From assembly GCA_964482515.1 (NCBI GenBank), contig CAYZXT010000024.1, positions 1-38,382 on the forward strand: a DNA stretch of 38,382 nt, read 5' to 3'. This document shows positions 17,026 to 24,765 of the stretch, in pieces (within the stretch, counting starts at the first letter, position 1; every line of letters starts with the position of its first letter). This stretch comes from CAYZXT01 sp964482515 (GTDB taxonomy: Bacteria; Elusimicrobiota; Elusimicrobia; FEN-1173). The position numbers and the translations under genes were made by a program. The notes beneath the pieces were generated by a model. The model saw only the letters and a list, made by a program, of their open reading frames with translations, had not been told where the DNA came from and ran no database searches.

Positions 17026-17054
17026 TTGACTTAGCGGGGCTCGCTTGGTAGATT
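17026..17054 (+). promoter_or_regulatory. Sigma70-type promoter of the GAF-PAS gene
   Basis: TTGACT (17026-17031), a 17-base spacer and TAGATT (17049-17054) give a near-consensus promoter. The expected start point at about 17061 leaves a 24-base leader containing GGAGGG (17073-17078) before the ATG at 17085. Together with the minus-strand candidate at 16974-17003 it forms a divergent promoter region. Confidence 0.72.
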
Positions 17055-17084
17055 GTGTTGAATTAACTTCTTGGAGGGTCCGAC

Positions 17085-18011
17085 ATGTCCCAGGGGTCCA
17101 ACCCCGAGCTCAAAAAGCTCAAGCAGGAATGGAAAAACCGCCTCGACGAACTCCACATCCTATTCTCCCTCGCCAAAGAAATCTGCTTCACTCGCAGCGT
17201 GGACCTTCTCCTGGACCAGCTCGTGACGCGCGCCGCCGAAGTGATCAAATCGGAGGGCGTCTCCCTCTTCCTGATGAACCCGGAAACCTGGATGCTGGAT
17301 TTCGCCATCGTGAAGGGCCAGAACTCAAACGCGCTCCGCAACATGGACATCCACCTCCGCCCCGGCGAAGGCGTGGCGGGCTGGGTGGCGGCGCACAAGC
17401 AATCCGTCATCGTCAATTCGCCGAAAGACGATCCGAGATTTAAAGCCGACGTGGACTGGATGACCGGCTTCCAGACGCGCAACCTCATGGCCACGCCGAT
17501 GATGGCCCACGGCAGGATCTTGGGCGTCATCGAGCTCATCAACCGCCTGGACCAGGACGGCTTTACCGAAGAGGACGCCGACTTCCTCAGCTCCATCGCC
17601 TGGCTGGCGACCATGGCCCTGGACAACGCGCAAACCTACCAGTCCCTGGAGAAGTCCGAGGACTACGTGAACAATATTTTAAACGGGTTGTCCGGCGGGT
17701 TTGTCGGCGTGGACATGCGGAACCGCATCACCCATTGCAACTATCGGGCGCTGGAGATCCTGGGCCTGACTAAGGACGTCGTCGGCGTGCGCTACAGCAC
17801 CGCGCTGGCGGGGCAGGACGCCATGATCCAGGCCATCGAGGCGGCCTTCGTCAGCAGCCAAGGCGTGAAGCGGCACAACTTCACCATCCACACGCCCGGC
17901 AAAGGCAACCGCCTCATCGGCTATTCCACCCTCATCATCCGCGACAAACGGAACGTCCAACAGGGCGTCGGCGTCCAGTTCCAGGACATTACCGACGTGG
18001 AAAAAGAGTAA
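17085..18011 (+). CDS. GAF-PAS sensory protein without an output domain
   Basis: A soluble 308-residue protein. A short helical start (1-25) leads into a GAF domain (about 25-185, with GEGVAGWVAAHKQSVIVN and MATPMMAHGRILGVIELIN). A PAS domain follows (about 190-305, with ILNGLSGGFVGVDMRNRITHCN and a QFQDITDVEKE end). PAS domains in this configuration usually continue into a histidine kinase, cyclase or sigma54-activator module, but here a stop follows directly. No kinase remnant is visible in the 100 bases after it. It is the only plus-strand gene, with its own promoter and a good GGAGGG site. It may signal by protein interaction or be a truncated kinase; ligand and partner are unknown. Confidence 0.88.
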   Translation: MSQGSNPELKKLKQEWKNRLDELHILFSLAKEICFTRSVDLLLDQLVTRAAEVIKSEGVSLFLMNPETWMLDFAIVKGQNSNALRNMDIHLRPGEGVAGWVAAHKQSVIVNSPKDDPRFKADVDWMTGFQTRNLMATPMMAHGRILGVIELINRLDQDGFTEEDADFLSSIAWLATMALDNAQTYQSLEKSEDYVNNILNGLSGGFVGVDMRNRITHCNYRALEILGLTKDVVGVRYSTALAGQDAMIQAIEAAFVSSQGVKRHNFTIHTPGKGNRLIGYSTLIIRDKRNVQQGVGVQFQDITDVEKE

Positions 18012-18026
18012 TCCTTCATAAAAAAT

Positions 18027-18103
18027 CGTCACCCCCGCATGCCGCCGGCGGAGGCCCACAAAATCAAACCATGGATTCCCGCCAGAAACATGCGGGAATG
18101 ACG
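18027..18103. repeat. Palindromic intergenic element, family I, copy 3
   Basis: Lies between the convergent ends of the GAF-PAS gene (stop at 18011) and rng (stop at 18113). It starts CGTCACCCCCGC and ends GCGGGAATGACG. The outer arms CCCGCATG and CATGCGGG pair across the element, with inner GC-rich pairs. It is more diverged than the other copies. Being bracketed by two 3' ends, it is well placed to terminate transcription from both sides. Confidence 0.78.
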
Positions 18104-18112
18104 AATGGACTC

Positions 18113-19543
18113 TTAATCGATCAGTATCCGGTAGTCTTCCCACATCATGGTGCCGTCTATCTCGATCTGCACCGGCCGCTTAACGTTCTTCTCGAGACGT
18201 TCCTGACGCTCCTTGATGAATTCCCCGACCTTCGGGGGTAGGACGAGTTTGAGCCGGCCTTCGCCCCGACCCTGGGTCAGTTCGTTGATTTCCTTCTGGA
18301 TCTTCAGGTAGATCGATTCGCGGGACAGCACGCGGCCCGAGGCGGCGCACTGTTCGCAGGGATCGGTCAGAAGCGTCAGCAAGGATTCCCGCCGGCGCTC
18401 CCGCGTCATTTCCACCAAGCCCAGCCGCGTGATCGGCAGGATTTTGATCTTCGCCCGGTCAATGCGCGTCGCGTTCTGCAGCGCCTCCACGACTTTGTGC
18501 TGGTTGCGCCGGCGCCGCATGTCGATGAAGTCGATGACCACGATGCCGCCGATGTTCCGGATGCGCAGCTGCTTGGCCACTTCGGCCGCGGCCTCGAGGT
18601 TTGTCGCCGTCACGGTCTCTTCCTGGGACTTATGGCCGATGAACTTCCCCGTGTTGACGTCGATGGCGCAGAGGGACTCGGCCTCCTGGATGATGATGTA
18701 GCCGCCCGACGGCAGGTCGATCCGCTGTTTCCGGATGCTGCTGAGGTCGTGCTCCACGCCGAAGGCCTGAAAGATGGGCGTGCGGCCGGTGTAATGCTGC
18801 ACGCGGTCCGCAAGTTCCGGCGCCAGCATCTCCACGAAACCGCGGACGTCCTTGTACTCCTCTTTGTCGTCGATCATGAAGATCTGCGCTTCGTCGTTGA
18901 GGAGGTCGCGCGCGACCTGGAACGTGAGCCCGAGCTCGCGGTGGATCATGGAACCCGTCGGCGCGGCTTCGAACTTCTTGCGGATCTCTTCCCACAACCT
19001 GAGAAGATACCGCATTTCGCGGCGCAGCTCGCGGTCCTCGGCGCCTTCCGCCTCGGTGCGGACGATCACGCCGCCTTCCTGCGGGCGGATCTCATCGATG
19101 ATCTTGCGCAGGCGCTCCCGCTCCTCTCCCTCTTCGATGTTCTTCGACACGCCCACGTGCTCGCTCTTGGGCATGTAGATGAGGTAGCGGCCGGGCAACG
19201 AAATATCCATGGTGACCTTCATGCCCTTGGTGCCGATGGCTTCCTTCGCCACCTGGACCATGATGGTCTGTCCGCGCTGGATCATTTTTTCGATGTGGCG
19301 GTCCTTGGATTCGGACAACACGTCGGTGACGTAAAGGTAGGCGTTCTTCTCATAGCCCACGTTGACGAAGGCACTGGAAATGCCGGGCAGGACGTTTTCG
19401 ATCCGGCCCTTATAAATATTTCCGACAAGCTTCGCCATGCCTAAAGCGGGGCGCTCCAACAACATCTCGGCCAGATGGCCGTCTTCCAAGACCGCCACGC
19501 GCGTTTCTTCCGGCATCACGTTGGCGATGATCTCCTTTTTCAT
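18113..19543 (-). CDS. rng: Ribonuclease G (RNase E/G family)
   Basis: A single-strand endoribonuclease of 476 residues for rRNA maturation and mRNA decay. After a canonical MKKEIIANV-type start come the S1 RNA-binding region (about 36-125) and the DNase I-like catalytic domain. Asp295 (AIDVNTGKF) and Asp338 (VIDFIDM) are the magnesium ligands, and CEQC (396-399) is the zinc-link that dimerises the family. There is no long C-terminal scaffold, so it is RNase G- rather than RNase E-like. The ATG at 19543 has a strong GAGGAGG site. The frame is open 56 codons further to a TTG at 19711 (see the upstream entry). rng follows the mreBCD/rod genes, as in E. coli. Confidence 0.95.
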   Translation of the reverse strand: MKKEIIANVMPEETRVAVLEDGHLAEMLLERPALGMAKLVGNIYKGRIENVLPGISSAFVNVGYEKNAYLYVTDVLSESKDRHIEKMIQRGQTIMVQVAKEAIGTKGMKVTMDISLPGRYLIYMPKSEHVGVSKNIEEGEERERLRKIIDEIRPQEGGVIVRTEAEGAEDRELRREMRYLLRLWEEIRKKFEAAPTGSMIHRELGLTFQVARDLLNDEAQIFMIDDKEEYKDVRGFVEMLAPELADRVQHYTGRTPIFQAFGVEHDLSSIRKQRIDLPSGGYIIIQEAESLCAIDVNTGKFIGHKSQEETVTATNLEAAAEVAKQLRIRNIGGIVVIDFIDMRRRRNQHKVVEALQNATRIDRAKIKILPITRLGLVEMTRERRRESLLTLLTDPCEQCAASGRVLSRESIYLKIQKEINELTQGRGEGRLKLVLPPKVGEFIKERQERLEKNVKRPVQIEIDGTMMWEDYRILID

Positions 19544-19711
19544 GACTCCTCCTCGAGAACCGCTCGTGTTGTGGCTCGGACGTTCGCGTTCACGTTCGCG
19601 GTCACGATCACGTTCACGATCACGGTCGCGTCCCTCGTGCCTCCGGGACGAACCCCCCGCTCCGGGGGCGCCGTGGGACGGCTTTTGGGACTCATTATCT
19701 ATGGTTTGCAA
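19544..19711 (-). other. Possible N-terminal extension of RNase G, or its 5' leader
   Basis: The rng frame stays open for 56 codons upstream of its canonical ATG, starting at a TTG (19711) with AGAGGA about 12 bases away. The predicted peptide is hydrophilic and disordered: a Gly/Ser/Pro-rich start, an Arg-Asp/Arg-Glu alternating tract, then a Ser/Gly stretch. Codon third positions vary inside the tract (CGT/CGC, GAT/GAC) while the amino acids alternate, which fits translated sequence. The much better ribosome site at 19543 argues that the short form is at least the main product. Confidence 0.45.
19581..19632. repeat. Hexanucleotide tandem repeat (Arg-Asp/Arg-Glu codons)
   Basis: About eight and a half imperfect units of a six-base repeat, of the CGTTCG/CGTTCA/CGATCA/CGGTCA kind on the plus strand. 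On the minus strand the units read as CGN-GAN, i.e. alternating Arg and Asp/Glu in the rng frame. It lies 38 bases upstream of the rng ATG. The repeat length is a multiple of three, so copy-number change would not shift the frame. Confidence 0.85.
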
Positions 19712-19750
19712 TTTGGTTTACTTCCTCTCTATTGGTTGAATTTATTTTGC

Positions 19751-19866
19751 CGTCATTCCGGCATGTCTCTGGCCGGAATCCCTTGCCGCTAGGCATGGCC
19801 CTCTTATTGTCGGAAGAGGGCATGAATCTCAACATGGACCCCGGCCAGAAGCACGCCGGGGCGACG
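19751..19866. repeat. Palindromic element, family I, copy 4 (long form)
   Basis: A 116-base element between rodA (stop at 19902) and the rng upstream region. It starts CGTCATTCCGG and ends GCCGGGGCGACG. Between the two terminal hairpins lies a core (19783-19819) with two further small inverted repeats, TGCC-GCTA-GGCA and CCTCTT-N8-AAGAGG. The same core occurs in reverse orientation at 21347-21383 with three mismatches in 37 bases. No ORF of note lies inside it. Confidence 0.88.
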
Positions 19867-19901
19867 ATCAAATCGTAAAACACTGAAACAGCTGTAACTG
19901 A

Positions 19902-21275
19902 TTACAGAATGAATCTTCTTAAATGAATCGACAGCAAAATCCCGACGGCGGCGTAGGCGCCCACGGCGGACGAGCCCCCGTAAGACATGAACGGGAACGG
20001 CACGCCCGTCACGGGCATCAGCCCCATGGTCATGCCGATGTTGAACAGTCCGGCGAAGGCGAACATGGCCCCGATCGCCACGGCGACGAAACGGCCGAAG
20101 CGGTCCCGGGCCACGGACGCGATGTCGAAGGCCCTCCAAACGACCCAGAAATAGAGGGCCAGGACGAAGACCGTCCAGAAAAAGCCCTGCTCCTCCGCGA
20201 CGAGCGAGAAAATGAAATCCGTATGCTGCTCGGGGAGGAACCCCAGCTGCGACTGGCTCCCGGACAGATACCCTTTGCCGAAAAACCGTCCGGACCCGAT
20301 GGCGATCTCCGATTGGAGAATGTTGTATCCGGACCCCAAGGGGTCCAGCTTCGGATCCACGAAAGCGATGAGCCGCTTCCGCTGGTAGTCCTTCAACCCT
20401 TTTTTCACAACGAAGGACCCGCCCACCCCGGCCACCACGACGGCCAGACTGCAGGCCAAATAAAATCCCGGAATGAAAACCCGCCACTTCCGGAGGAACC
20501 ACCACCCAACGATCATCGCCAGGCAGATGCCGCCCCACAGCTGATAGAAGGCCGCGCCGCCCAGGAACGACTGGCTGAGCCACTGCATCACCGGCTGGTC
20601 CGTGTACTTGTTCCCGGTAAGACGGAAATATGTCGAGACCAGCGGAATTCCCAGGGCGATGCCGCCCGTCGCCACCACTCCCGCCAGGAAAGCGATGGAC
20701 GTTCCCGCCGCGAACAGCACGGCCAGGGTCATGGGCGACATGCTGAGCGTGCTGGAAAAATCCGGCTGCAGCAAAATGAGCCCCAGGTGCAGAGCAAGCA
20801 TCAGCAAGGGCGGAACGCAGGCCTGCCAATCCCGCATCTCCCGGAAGTGGGCGTCGGCGTACGCGGCCAGGGCCAAAGCCAGCGCCAGCCGGGTCATTTC
20901 CACGGGTTGAAAATAGAAGATTTGGAAATTGAACCACGATTTGCTCCCGCGCATTCGGACCCCGAAAATCAGAACGACGATCAGGATGGCCACGCTGGCC
21001 CAATAAACCCACACATAGTAATTGCGAAAGATCTGATAGGGAAACAAAAGCAAGACGGTCATCACCATGAATCCCAACGCCAAGGCGGACGCCTGCCGGG
21101 TCAAATAAGCTTGTCCGAGGCCCCACGGGCTGGTGGCGGAATAGATCGACAGCAATCCCACCAGGGAGAGAACGATGACGGCTCCGACCAGGCTCCAATC
21201 CATCCGCGTCAGCGTGCGGCGCCAAACGGAGGAATCTTCATCGGTCCGGAAAAAACGAGGGATAATGTCAGCCAT
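19902..21275 (-). CDS. rodA: Peptidoglycan glycosyltransferase RodA (SEDS family)
   Basis: A polytopic SEDS polymerase of 457 residues that builds glycan strands for cell elongation with PBP2. About ten hydrophobic segments are visible. Family motifs include FQPVEMTRLAL (QPSE-like), LILLQPDFSS, YQRKRLIAFVDP with the essential aspartate, LGSGYNILQSEIAIGSG, FLPEQHTDFIFS with AEEQGF, and the C-terminal GVPFPFMSYGGSS. The usual GARRW is replaced by GSKSW. It follows mrdA after a 151-base gap filled by a long palindromic element, and another such element follows its stop, so its expression may be set apart from neighbours. Confidence 0.96.
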   Translation of the reverse strand: MADIIPRFFRTDEDSSVWRRTLTRMDWSLVGAVIVLSLVGLLSIYSATSPWGLGQAYLTRQASALALGFMVMTVLLLFPYQIFRNYYVWVYWASVAILIVVLIFGVRMRGSKSWFNFQIFYFQPVEMTRLALALALAAYADAHFREMRDWQACVPPLLMLALHLGLILLQPDFSSTLSMSPMTLAVLFAAGTSIAFLAGVVATGGIALGIPLVSTYFRLTGNKYTDQPVMQWLSQSFLGGAAFYQLWGGICLAMIVGWWFLRKWRVFIPGFYLACSLAVVVAGVGGSFVVKKGLKDYQRKRLIAFVDPKLDPLGSGYNILQSEIAIGSGRFFGKGYLSGSQSQLGFLPEQHTDFIFSLVAEEQGFFWTVFVLALYFWVVWRAFDIASVARDRFGRFVAVAIGAMFAFAGLFNIGMTMGLMPVTGVPFPFMSYGGSSAVGAYAAVGILLSIHLRRFIL

Positions 21276-21306
21276 TAAAGTCGTCTTTCATACGCACTTT
21301 TAAGTT

Positions 21307-21410
21307 CGTCACCCCGGCGGAAGCCGGGGTCCAGTCTATTATTTGTCCTCTTCCGACAATCAGAGGATCATGCCTAGCGGCAAGAGATTCCGGTTATCAC
21401 CGGAATGACG
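21307..21410. repeat. Palindromic element, family I, copy 5 (long form, inverted relative to copy 4)
   Basis: A 104-base element between mrdA (stop at 21427) and rodA (start 21275). It starts CGTCACCCCGG and ends CCGGAATGACG. Its core at 21347-21383 is the reverse complement of the core of copy 4 at 19783-19819 apart from three mismatches. The two long forms flank rodA head to head. Terminal hairpins are of the CCCCGG and ATTCCGG types found in the short copies. Confidence 0.88.
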
Positions 21411-21426
21411 GCATTCCAAAATATCG

Positions 21427-23262
21427 TCATCTTGCCGTGCCCACCGCGACCGGGACAGGCGTCGCCGAGCCCGGCGCGTTCACGCCGGCGTTCGGCGCCA
21501 CAGCTGCTCTCGGCTTTTCCGGCGGAGGAAAGACCGCGTTCACAATCGCCCGCGCCACCGGCACCGCGTAAGTCGAACCGTGGCCGGCATTTTCCACGAT
21601 CACCGCGACGGCGACCTCGGACGGCTCGCCCGGAAGTCCGGCGTAACAGGCGAACCAGGCATGGCCTTCGCCATGCGGGTTCTGTGCCGTCCCGGTTTTC
21701 CCGCCGACCACCAAATCGGGCCGCCAGACGCCGCGGCCGGTCCCGGTCTGAACCACGGCCTGCATGCTTCGGTGCAGGATCGACCACACTTCCCGCGTGA
21801 ATTCGACCCGGCGGCGCGCCTGCGGCTGTGTCTGGCGGAGGACTTGTCCGTTGGGGTCCATGACCTTGTCCATCACGTAGGGCTTCCAAACCGTTCCGTT
21901 GTTCGCCAACGCGGCGATGTAGATCGCCACCTGAAGCGGCGTCGTTGTGACGAATCCCTGGCCTATGGAGTAGTTCACCGTGTCGCCGTCGAACCAGGAC
22001 ACCTTAAGGTTCTTCTTTTTCCACTCGCGGCCGGGAATGGTCCCCGCATTTTCCAGGGGCAAGTCGATGCCGGTTTTTTCGCCAAACCCGAATTCTTTCG
22101 CCACCCGTTCAAGGGCGTCCGGCCCGGCCTTCAATCCCATGTTGTAAAAATAAACATCACAGGACCAAGCCATGGCGTCCATGAAATTCTGGTTGCCATG
22201 TATTTTCCAACAACCGAAATCCTTCTTCCCCAGGTGGAAAACTCCGGGACAAGGGATGACGCGGTGAATGTTCCATGCCCGCTCCCGCAGGAGCGCCGCG
22301 GCCGTCAGCATTTTAAAGACCGACCCGGGCGGATAGGCGCCCTGCAGCGCCCGGTTGAAAAACGGCAGCCCCTTGTCGTTCAGGTACTGGGCCATGCTCT
22401 CCGACGGATCAAAATTGGGGTGGCTCGCCATCGCTATCACGGCGCCGGTGCGCGGATCGATGGCCACCGCGGCGCCGCTGTATTTCCCGAGGCCCTCGAG
22501 CGCCTCTTCCAGGGCTTGCTGCACCCTGCGGTCCAGCGTCAAAACGATATCGTTGCCGGAGGTGGAGGGTATCTGCTGCATCGTGCGGACATAATGGCCG
22601 ACCGCATCCATTTCGAACTGTAGCCCGCCGTCCACTCCGCGAAGGACGGAGTCGTTGATCCGCTCCAAACCCATCTTCCCCACCAATTGCCCCATCTTGA
22701 ACTCGTCGCGGGAACGCCGTATTTCCGCCTGGCTGACTTCGTCCACGTAGCCGAGCACGTGGCTGGCCAGCGCTCCGAAACGCGCCCAACGCTTGGGTTC
22801 CGCGAAAACGTTGATGCCGGGCAACGCCAGTTTGCGCTCGATCAAGGCCAAGGCCGTCTCCCGGGGCACTCCCTGGAAGACGCGGACCATCTTTCCGGAC
22901 CGGCGGGCCTCCAACATCTTGCGGCGTAATACCGCGGTCTGCTCCGGGAAGAAACCGGCGAGCTCCTCCTCGAGCTTTTGCTGTTCGTCCCGCGGCACGG
23001 ACTGGGCCGAATAAAAAAGCGAGAAGCTCGGCATGTTGTCGATCATCACCTCGCCGGTGCGATCCATGATGAGGCCGCGCGGCGCCTGCAGCGGGATGAT
23101 CTGCGTGCGGTTTAAGTCCGCCTGGCGCGAGAGCTCGGCGCCCCGGAGCACTTGTAATTGAAAGAGCCTGAAAACCAAAATAAAAAAGCCGACGGCGGTC
23201 AGAAAAATCAGGACCCGCAGTCGCCGCTCGAGCGGTTCCGAGAAAACCGCCTCGTCACTCAT
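21427..23262 (-). CDS. mrdA: Penicillin-binding protein 2 (elongation transpeptidase)
   Basis: A class B PBP of 611 residues and the transpeptidase partner of RodA. A short cytoplasmic N-terminus and one transmembrane helix (about 17-35) lead into the pedestal domain with APRGLIMDRTG (60-70). The transpeptidase domain has the nucleophile motif PGSVFK (Ser314, Lys317), SCD (367-369) as the SXN equivalent, and KTGT (522-525). The tail after about 575 is Pro/Ala/Val-rich and low complexity. The ATG at 23262 overlaps the end of mreD by eight bases. Its place between mreD and rodA identifies it as the elongation rather than the division (FtsI) enzyme. Confidence 0.96.
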   Translation of the reverse strand: MSDEAVFSEPLERRLRVLIFLTAVGFFILVFRLFQLQVLRGAELSRQADLNRTQIIPLQAPRGLIMDRTGEVMIDNMPSFSLFYSAQSVPRDEQQKLEEELAGFFPEQTAVLRRKMLEARRSGKMVRVFQGVPRETALALIERKLALPGINVFAEPKRWARFGALASHVLGYVDEVSQAEIRRSRDEFKMGQLVGKMGLERINDSVLRGVDGGLQFEMDAVGHYVRTMQQIPSTSGNDIVLTLDRRVQQALEEALEGLGKYSGAAVAIDPRTGAVIAMASHPNFDPSESMAQYLNDKGLPFFNRALQGAYPPGSVFKMLTAAALLRERAWNIHRVIPCPGVFHLGKKDFGCWKIHGNQNFMDAMAWSCDVYFYNMGLKAGPDALERVAKEFGFGEKTGIDLPLENAGTIPGREWKKKNLKVSWFDGDTVNYSIGQGFVTTTPLQVAIYIAALANNGTVWKPYVMDKVMDPNGQVLRQTQPQARRRVEFTREVWSILHRSMQAVVQTGTGRGVWRPDLVVGGKTGTAQNPHGEGHAWFACYAGLPGEPSEVAVAVIVENAGHGSTYAVPVARAIVNAVFPPPEKPRAAVAPNAGVNAPGSATPVPVAVGTAR

Positions 23263-23773
23263 GGATCGGGTGGCTGCCTTCCATGATCATCCAGAAGTAC
23301 CACCACCTCTGGATCACCCAAAACACGATGGGAGCCAGGAAACCGTTAAGCGCGATCTCCAGCAACAGGCCCAGAACGGAACCGACGCGGGCGGAGGGCG
23401 TAGTGCGGAACAATTGCTCAAGGATGTTGATGCCCACGGCCAGGAACAACGTGCCGAACATCGACATCGCCTCCTGGGTCACCAGTTTTTCCGCGTTCAA
23501 TTGCCGGGATAGACGGGCCGATATGTATCCGACCCACGCAAGCAGCATTGCTTGGGAGCCGAAAAGGCTGACGCCCATCACGTCCATGCCGAGGCCCCAG
23601 GAAAAGCCCAGGGTCTGGGCCATGTTCACGTGTCCCATGACTCCCAGCGTCAGGACGATCAGGAGGGCGAGGTTCGGAGACGCCATCCCCGGCAGGCTGA
23701 GGTTTGAAAGGAGGACCTGCAGAATCCAGCCGGCCAGAAACGTCACCAATCCGAAGAGCCAGGGCCGCTTCAT
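23255..23773 (-). CDS. mreD: Rod shape-determining protein MreD
   Basis: A small integral membrane protein of 172 residues with five to six hydrophobic segments, belonging to the elongasome scaffold with MreC. The sequence is poorly conserved in the family. The call rests on size, topology, segments such as NLALLIVLTLGVMGHVNMAQ and GFSWGLGMDVMG, and its position between mreC and mrdA. It overlaps mreC by four bases (ATGA) and mrdA by eight, so the three are translationally coupled. Confidence 0.9.
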   Translation of the reverse strand: MKRPWLFGLVTFLAGWILQVLLSNLSLPGMASPNLALLIVLTLGVMGHVNMAQTLGFSWGLGMDVMGVSLFGSQAMLLAWVGYISARLSRQLNAEKLVTQEAMSMFGTLFLAVGINILEQLFRTTPSARVGSVLGLLLEIALNGFLAPIVFWVIQRWWYFWMIMEGSHPIHE

Positions 23774-24690
23774 TTTCGCCTTAGCGGGGAGGAACCGGTT
23801 TTTTCAGGTCTCCTGTTGATGCGTTCCTGCGTCGACGTATAGAGCCGCCGGACGCGGCGCATCTCTTCATCGCCCCTCGACTCGCGACGCAGGACGAACA
23901 CTTCTTCCAGGTCGCTCAGCCTCACGGCCGGCTTCAACCGCGCCCATTTGAAGCTTTCCCGCGATTCCCGTTCGACGTTCTCCACCACTCCCAGGAAAAT
24001 CCCTTCCGGGAAAACCCCGCCAAGACCGGCCGTGACCACTTCGTCGCCGGCCGTCACGTCGCTGTCGGAGAAAAGATAGTTCATCTTGAGGCGATAGCTC
24101 CCCTCGCCTTCCACGGCGCCCTGTTCGTTCGTCCGGGACACCTTCGCCGACACCGATGATAGAGGATCTGTCACCAACAGAACCCGCGCGGTATTCGCGT
24201 ACACTTCGGCCACGCGGCCGACCAGGACCTCGCGGCTGTTTTGGAGCGCGGCCACCGGGTCGAGGACGTTGACGCCGTCTACTTCCCCGCGGGAGATAAG
24301 GAGACTGTGGAACCAATCGTTGGCGTCGCGGGACAAAACCCCGGCCACGACCGCCTTATACTCCGAGTGCGGCGGCATGTTCAGCAGCGCCGTCAACCGC
24401 TGGTTCTCGGCTTCCAACTCCTGGAAACGCTTCCGGTCCAGCTGGTCTCTCTGCCACCTGGCTTCCAGCTCCTGATATTTCCGGTCAAGCTGGAGGAGGC
24501 GCAGCGTGTTCTTACCGAAGGATCCCCACTGGTCCATCTCCGAAAGGAGCGGGACCGTCGCGGGAGACATAAGATAATAGAAGGTCTGCTTGAAGGTACG
24601 AACCAGAGGATCCGCAGCCCAGGAGAGACAGGCCAGGGAAAAAAGGGAGTAACCGACGAGGAGGAAAACGGAAAAGTGCCGCTGAAACAA
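23770..24690 (-). CDS. mreC: Rod shape-determining protein MreC
   Basis: A bitopic protein of 306 residues that links MreB to periplasmic PBP2. One transmembrane segment (about 7-25) is followed by a coiled coil (about 65-105, DRKYQELEARW...ELEAENQRLTALL) and the beta-rich MreC core. The core includes VAGVLSRDANDWFHSLLISRG and VVTAGLGGVFPEGIFLGVV. A basic, probably disordered C-terminal tail follows. It starts with TTG at 24690, supported by GGAGG at good spacing. The gap to mreB is 75 bases. Confidence 0.95.
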   Translation of the reverse strand: MFQRHFSVFLLVGYSLFSLACLSWAADPLVRTFKQTFYYLMSPATVPLLSEMDQWGSFGKNTLRLLQLDRKYQELEARWQRDQLDRKRFQELEAENQRLTALLNMPPHSEYKAVVAGVLSRDANDWFHSLLISRGEVDGVNVLDPVAALQNSREVLVGRVAEVYANTARVLLVTDPLSSVSAKVSRTNEQGAVEGEGSYRLKMNYLFSDSDVTAGDEVVTAGLGGVFPEGIFLGVVENVERESRESFKWARLKPAVRLSDLEEVFVLRRESRGDEEMRRVRRLYTSTQERINRRPEKTGSSPLRRK

Positions 24691-24765
24691 TCAATCCTCC
24701 AAAGCAAAAACCTTCAAGGAAGCCGCAGGAGGACGAACGATGAGAGGACGGAAGGAAGGGCTATA

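Noticed and set aside
19892..19907. CTGTAA-CTGA-TTACAG hairpin overlapping the rodA stop
   Set aside because: The stem is only six weak pairs, with no T-run after it in the direction of transcription; too weak to call a terminator.
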